From assembly GCA_964428795.1 (NCBI GenBank), contig CAYRZL010000033.1, positions 1 through 25,398 on the forward strand: 25,398 nucleotides of DNA. Direction: 5' to 3'. A program made the translations under genes and the position numbers. The DNA is from CAYRZL01 sp964428795 (GTDB lineage Bacteria > Bacillota > Clostridia > Lachnospirales > Lachnospiraceae). The notes under the pieces were generated by a model. The model was not told where the DNA came from. It did not search any database and was given only the letters and a program-made list of their open reading frames with translations. Shown one piece after another: positions 23,479-25,398 of this stretch. Within the stretch, counting starts at the first letter, position 1. Each line of letters opens with the position of its first letter.

Positions 23479-24252
23479 CTATTTCTCCTGACAAACAAAT
23501 TCTGTACAAACCTTTGTAAAACCGGCATAGTCCATAAACTGTACGGTGCGCTCCTGATCGACAGCAAAAAAACGCATACCCGCATCTTCATTTGCCAGAT
23601 CAACCTGCCTGCCTTCCGGTTCAAAGGTTCTGTATTTCATTTTTTCACGCAGCGTCGGAATACGCAGAAATGATTTTTTTGTATTTCCCATACTATATAT
23701 TTCAAAGGAGGATAACTCTTTTTGGATAAAACAATCCACATACTCCTCCACTGTGCAAATCTGATCATCAACATTTACAAATTCTACCACGTCATCCCTA
23801 AGGGGATATTTCAAATATTCTGACAGATAAAAGGGCACCATGCCGCTGTTTCCCGGAGCGCATTGCTTTCCGGTAATGACATAGGAAACGCCTTTCTCCT
23901 GTCTCACAAATTCACTTAACACCTGTGCTGTCCTTTGCGGGGCAAAATCATAATCGTTGCCGCTTTCCAGACAGACAATACGATCGTATCCCACAGATAT
24001 GATCCTTTTTATGATACTTTCTGAATATCCCGGATTTAATGTCAGTGCAATCAACTGCACGTCCTGTCCCGTTTCCAGCAGCATACGTTTTAAAAGCAGA
24101 CCGTTTTCCAGTGCCGCTTCATCAAAGCACCCAAGCACCCTTTTGACATAGTCTATGCGGGGGCGATCGCCAATAGCCAGTGTTTTCCATTCCTTTGGCA
24201 GAATTTCATCGTAATCATCTGTAATTTTAAAACACACAATTATTTTTATCAT
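23479..24252 (-). CDS. EtfB-like protein of the YgcR/FixA type
   Basis: A 257-residue ETF-beta homologue, MIKIIVCFKITDDYDEILPK with the VLGCFDEAALENGLLL and YVITGKQCAPGNSGMVPFYL blocks. It is more distant from standard EtfB than the protein at 17749-18507 and fits the YgcR group that accompanies sugar-type FAD dehydrogenases. It is complete. No clear ribosome-binding site is seen before the ATG at 24252; instead the sequence ATGATAAAAATAA at the start is duplicated 17 bp upstream. The FGGY kinase remnant precedes it and the EtfA-like gene follows by 4 bp. Confidence 0.85.
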   Translation of the reverse strand: MIKIIVCFKITDDYDEILPKEWKTLAIGDRPRIDYVKRVLGCFDEAALENGLLLKRMLLETGQDVQLIALTLNPGYSESIIKRIISVGYDRIVCLESGNDYDFAPQRTAQVLSEFVRQEKGVSYVITGKQCAPGNSGMVPFYLSEYLKYPLRDDVVEFVNVDDQICTVEEYVDCFIQKELSSFEIYSMGNTKKSFLRIPTLREKMKYRTFEPEGRQVDLANEDAGMRFFAVDQERTVQFMDYAGFTKVCTEFVCQEK

Positions 24253-24270
24253 TTTCTTATTTTTATCATT
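24240..24270. repeat. Tandem 14-bp duplication at the EtfB-like start codon
   Basis: TTATTTTTATCATT is at 24240-24253 and 24257-24270, period 17. The first copy carries the start codon of the EtfB-like gene; the second carries an ATG that leads to a stop after 6 codons. The duplication separates the gene from any original ribosome-binding site. Confidence 0.7.
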
Positions 24271-24273
24271 CTT

Positions 24274-24930
24274 TTATTTTGACCAGGCTCTTGCCCACTC
24301 TACAGCATTTCGATACTAAAGCAATCGCTTCTTTGCAGTTACCTCATCCATAACCGGATATAATTCTTCCGTTTCTGTTTCAATCTCCGGCAGATCACTG
24401 AGCGTGTATACACCTGCTCCTATTGCCGCTAACTGTGCGGCCCCTGCCCCGGTCAACTGGGAACTTTTCTGCGGTCTGACAACTTTACAACGGACAAAAT
24501 CTGCAAAGCTCTGCGCCAGAAGATTATTCCTTGGCGCTCCCCCGTCTATTTTTAATTCTTTGATCTCAATTCCGGTCTGAACAGCAACCACATCCATAAC
24601 ATCCGCAAGGCCAAATGCCACTCCTTCTATCATTTTTTTCGCAATATCCGGATGGTGATCCATGATCCACCTCAGCAAAACAGGAGATGAATTTACCACA
24701 TAACGCCTTCCGCAATGCTTTACCTCATGAACCTTAATACACTCCAGCTTGCGCATTTCATCCATAAGCTTTCTTGTTCCGGTGTCCTGCCAGACGATCC
24801 CCCTGAGAAGAGGCTTCCCTGTTTTTCTGTCCCAGACACATTGTGTATTTCTCTGATTTGTGATACCCATGGAAATGATCTCTTCCGGTGAAATATTTCC
24901 TCTGTCCATTGCTTCCCTGCACATGGCAAC
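24274..24930 (-). pseudogene. FGGY-family carbohydrate kinase, deleted and prematurely stopped
   Basis: Remnant of a glycerol/xylulose kinase-type enzyme that would have about 500 residues. It begins at about residue 50 of the family (NEKTVAMCREAMDRGNISPE, MGITNQRNT, then GIVWQDTGTRKL), jumps after WIMDHHPDIAKKM to the C-terminal domain (EGVAFGLADVMDVV, KIDGGAPRNN, LTGAGAAQLAAIGAG), and meets TAG at 24316-24318. In the same frame YRNAVEWARAWSK and TAA at 24274 follow, the usual C-terminus, so this stop is a point mutation. The ATP loop and catalytic base region are gone. The N-terminal edge overlaps the end of the AGPS-like oxidase. Confidence 0.82.
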
Positions 24931-24937
24931 GGTTTTC

Positions 24938-25363
24938 TCATTCCTTCTCCAACGGTACTAAACAGCCCGGATTCATAATTCCATTCGGATCAAAAGCTTC
25001 TTTGATCGTTTTCAGCATCTCAAAGGAGCTTCCCAGCTCTTCTTTGATTTTTTCCACACGAACCTTTCCAACTCCATGATGATGCACAATCGTTCCGGAT
25101 GCATATTTCAGTACAATATCGCACAGCGTATTGATAAATCCCCGAATTTCCCTGGTTGCATGTTCCGGATCCGCAATTTTCATGGAATATACAAAATATA
25201 TGTTTGTTCCGTTCATATAGCTGTGGGACACATGTCCGCCCAACATGGTCAGTGCCGGAACTTTTTCAGGGAGCTCCTTCATGGCATCCTCATAGATCTT
25301 TCCGATATCCTCCCAGTTGGCACAGATCTCAATGGTGGAATTGTATCTATGATCTGAGTCCAA
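24938..25363 (-). pseudogene. YgcU/AGPS-like FAD-linked oxidase, C-terminal piece
   Basis: About 141 residues with the C-terminal cap of an alkyl-DHAP synthase/YgcU-type flavoenzyme: GGHVSHSYMNGTNIYFVYSM, the HHHGVGKVRV active-site stretch, LGSSFEMLKTIKEAFDPNG and a terminal MNPGC. Just upstream, near 25370, the same frame has TGA, so the N-terminal FAD-binding part does not continue in this frame before the right edge at 25398; a deletion or frameshift joint is likely, but only 35 bases remain to judge. A kinase of the FGGY type follows it, as ygcU and ygcE do in the Escherichia coli ygc cluster. Confidence 0.65.
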
Positions 25364-25398
25364 CTGTCACAACTGCCCGACAAATGTACGATGTTTCT

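Noticed and set aside
23475..23624. 50-residue N-terminal extension of the EtfA-like protein
   Set aside because: It overlaps the end of the EtfB-like gene in another frame, is not family-like, and an AGGAG with ATG is at 23474.
1..25398. CRISPR array, tRNA or rRNA genes, phage genes
   Set aside because: No regularly spaced repeats, no cloverleaf or rRNA sequence, and no phage structural, integrase or transposase genes were recognised.

Overview
The window looks like a chromosomal segment of a strictly anaerobic Firmicute, most likely of the Lachnospiraceae type. This rests on strong AGGAGG ribosome-binding sites, a set of clostridial oxygen-defence proteins (flavodiiron proteins, desulfoferrodoxin, rubredoxin domains, bacteriohemerythrin), several acyl-CoA dehydrogenase/ETF genes, and DUF4179 and SNF-type transporter genes. 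The genus cannot be fixed by reading alone.

Region 1 (1-366) is the 5' end of a group II intron on the minus strand, placed just behind the terminator of the next gene. Region 2 (367-11381) is mostly intact: an SNF-family Na+ symporter, a divergent Crp/Fnr regulator, then a plus-strand operon of a 638-residue acyl-CoA dehydrogenase/ETF-alpha/rubredoxin fusion and a flavodiiron protein. These are followed on the minus strand by ferritin, desulfoferrodoxin and a four-domain flavodiiron/flavin reductase/rubredoxin protein, then a GNAT gene, a Gfo/Idh/MocA oxidoreductase and a bacteriohemerythrin. Read together, this is an O2/superoxide/iron defence island. The fusion is the most novel part: it appears to be a built-in wire from an acyl-CoA through two FADs and a rubredoxin to the adjacent O2-reducing flavodiiron enzyme. 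A 28-bp perfect palindrome centred about 41 bp before the predicted start of transcription suggests control by the Crp/Fnr protein.

Region 3 (11503-14980) is a gene graveyard in a single orientation: LacI, EamA transporter, LacZ, sugar/nucleoside ABC permease, ABC ATPase and BMP-family binding protein. Each is reduced by deletion, often keeping both gene ends and losing the middle, while the surviving segments stay nearly free of stops. It ends at a 43-bp stub of the same group II intron, again behind a terminator.

Region 4 (15047-18507) is an intact DUF4179 protein with its ECF sigma factor and an intact EtfA/EtfB pair. The acyl-CoA dehydrogenase that heads the Etf operon is damaged: ATT in place of the start codon, an in-frame loss of about 71 residues, and no visible promoter. 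Region 5 (19535-25398) has an intact YhfZ-like regulator, an internally deleted RbsC-like permease, a frameshifted GlcD-like FAD oxidase, a YgcQ/YgcR-like Etf pair, an internally deleted FGGY kinase with a late nonsense codon, and the C-terminal piece of a YgcU/AGPS-like FAD oxidase. This resembles a decaying version of the poorly understood ygc-type Etf/sugar locus.
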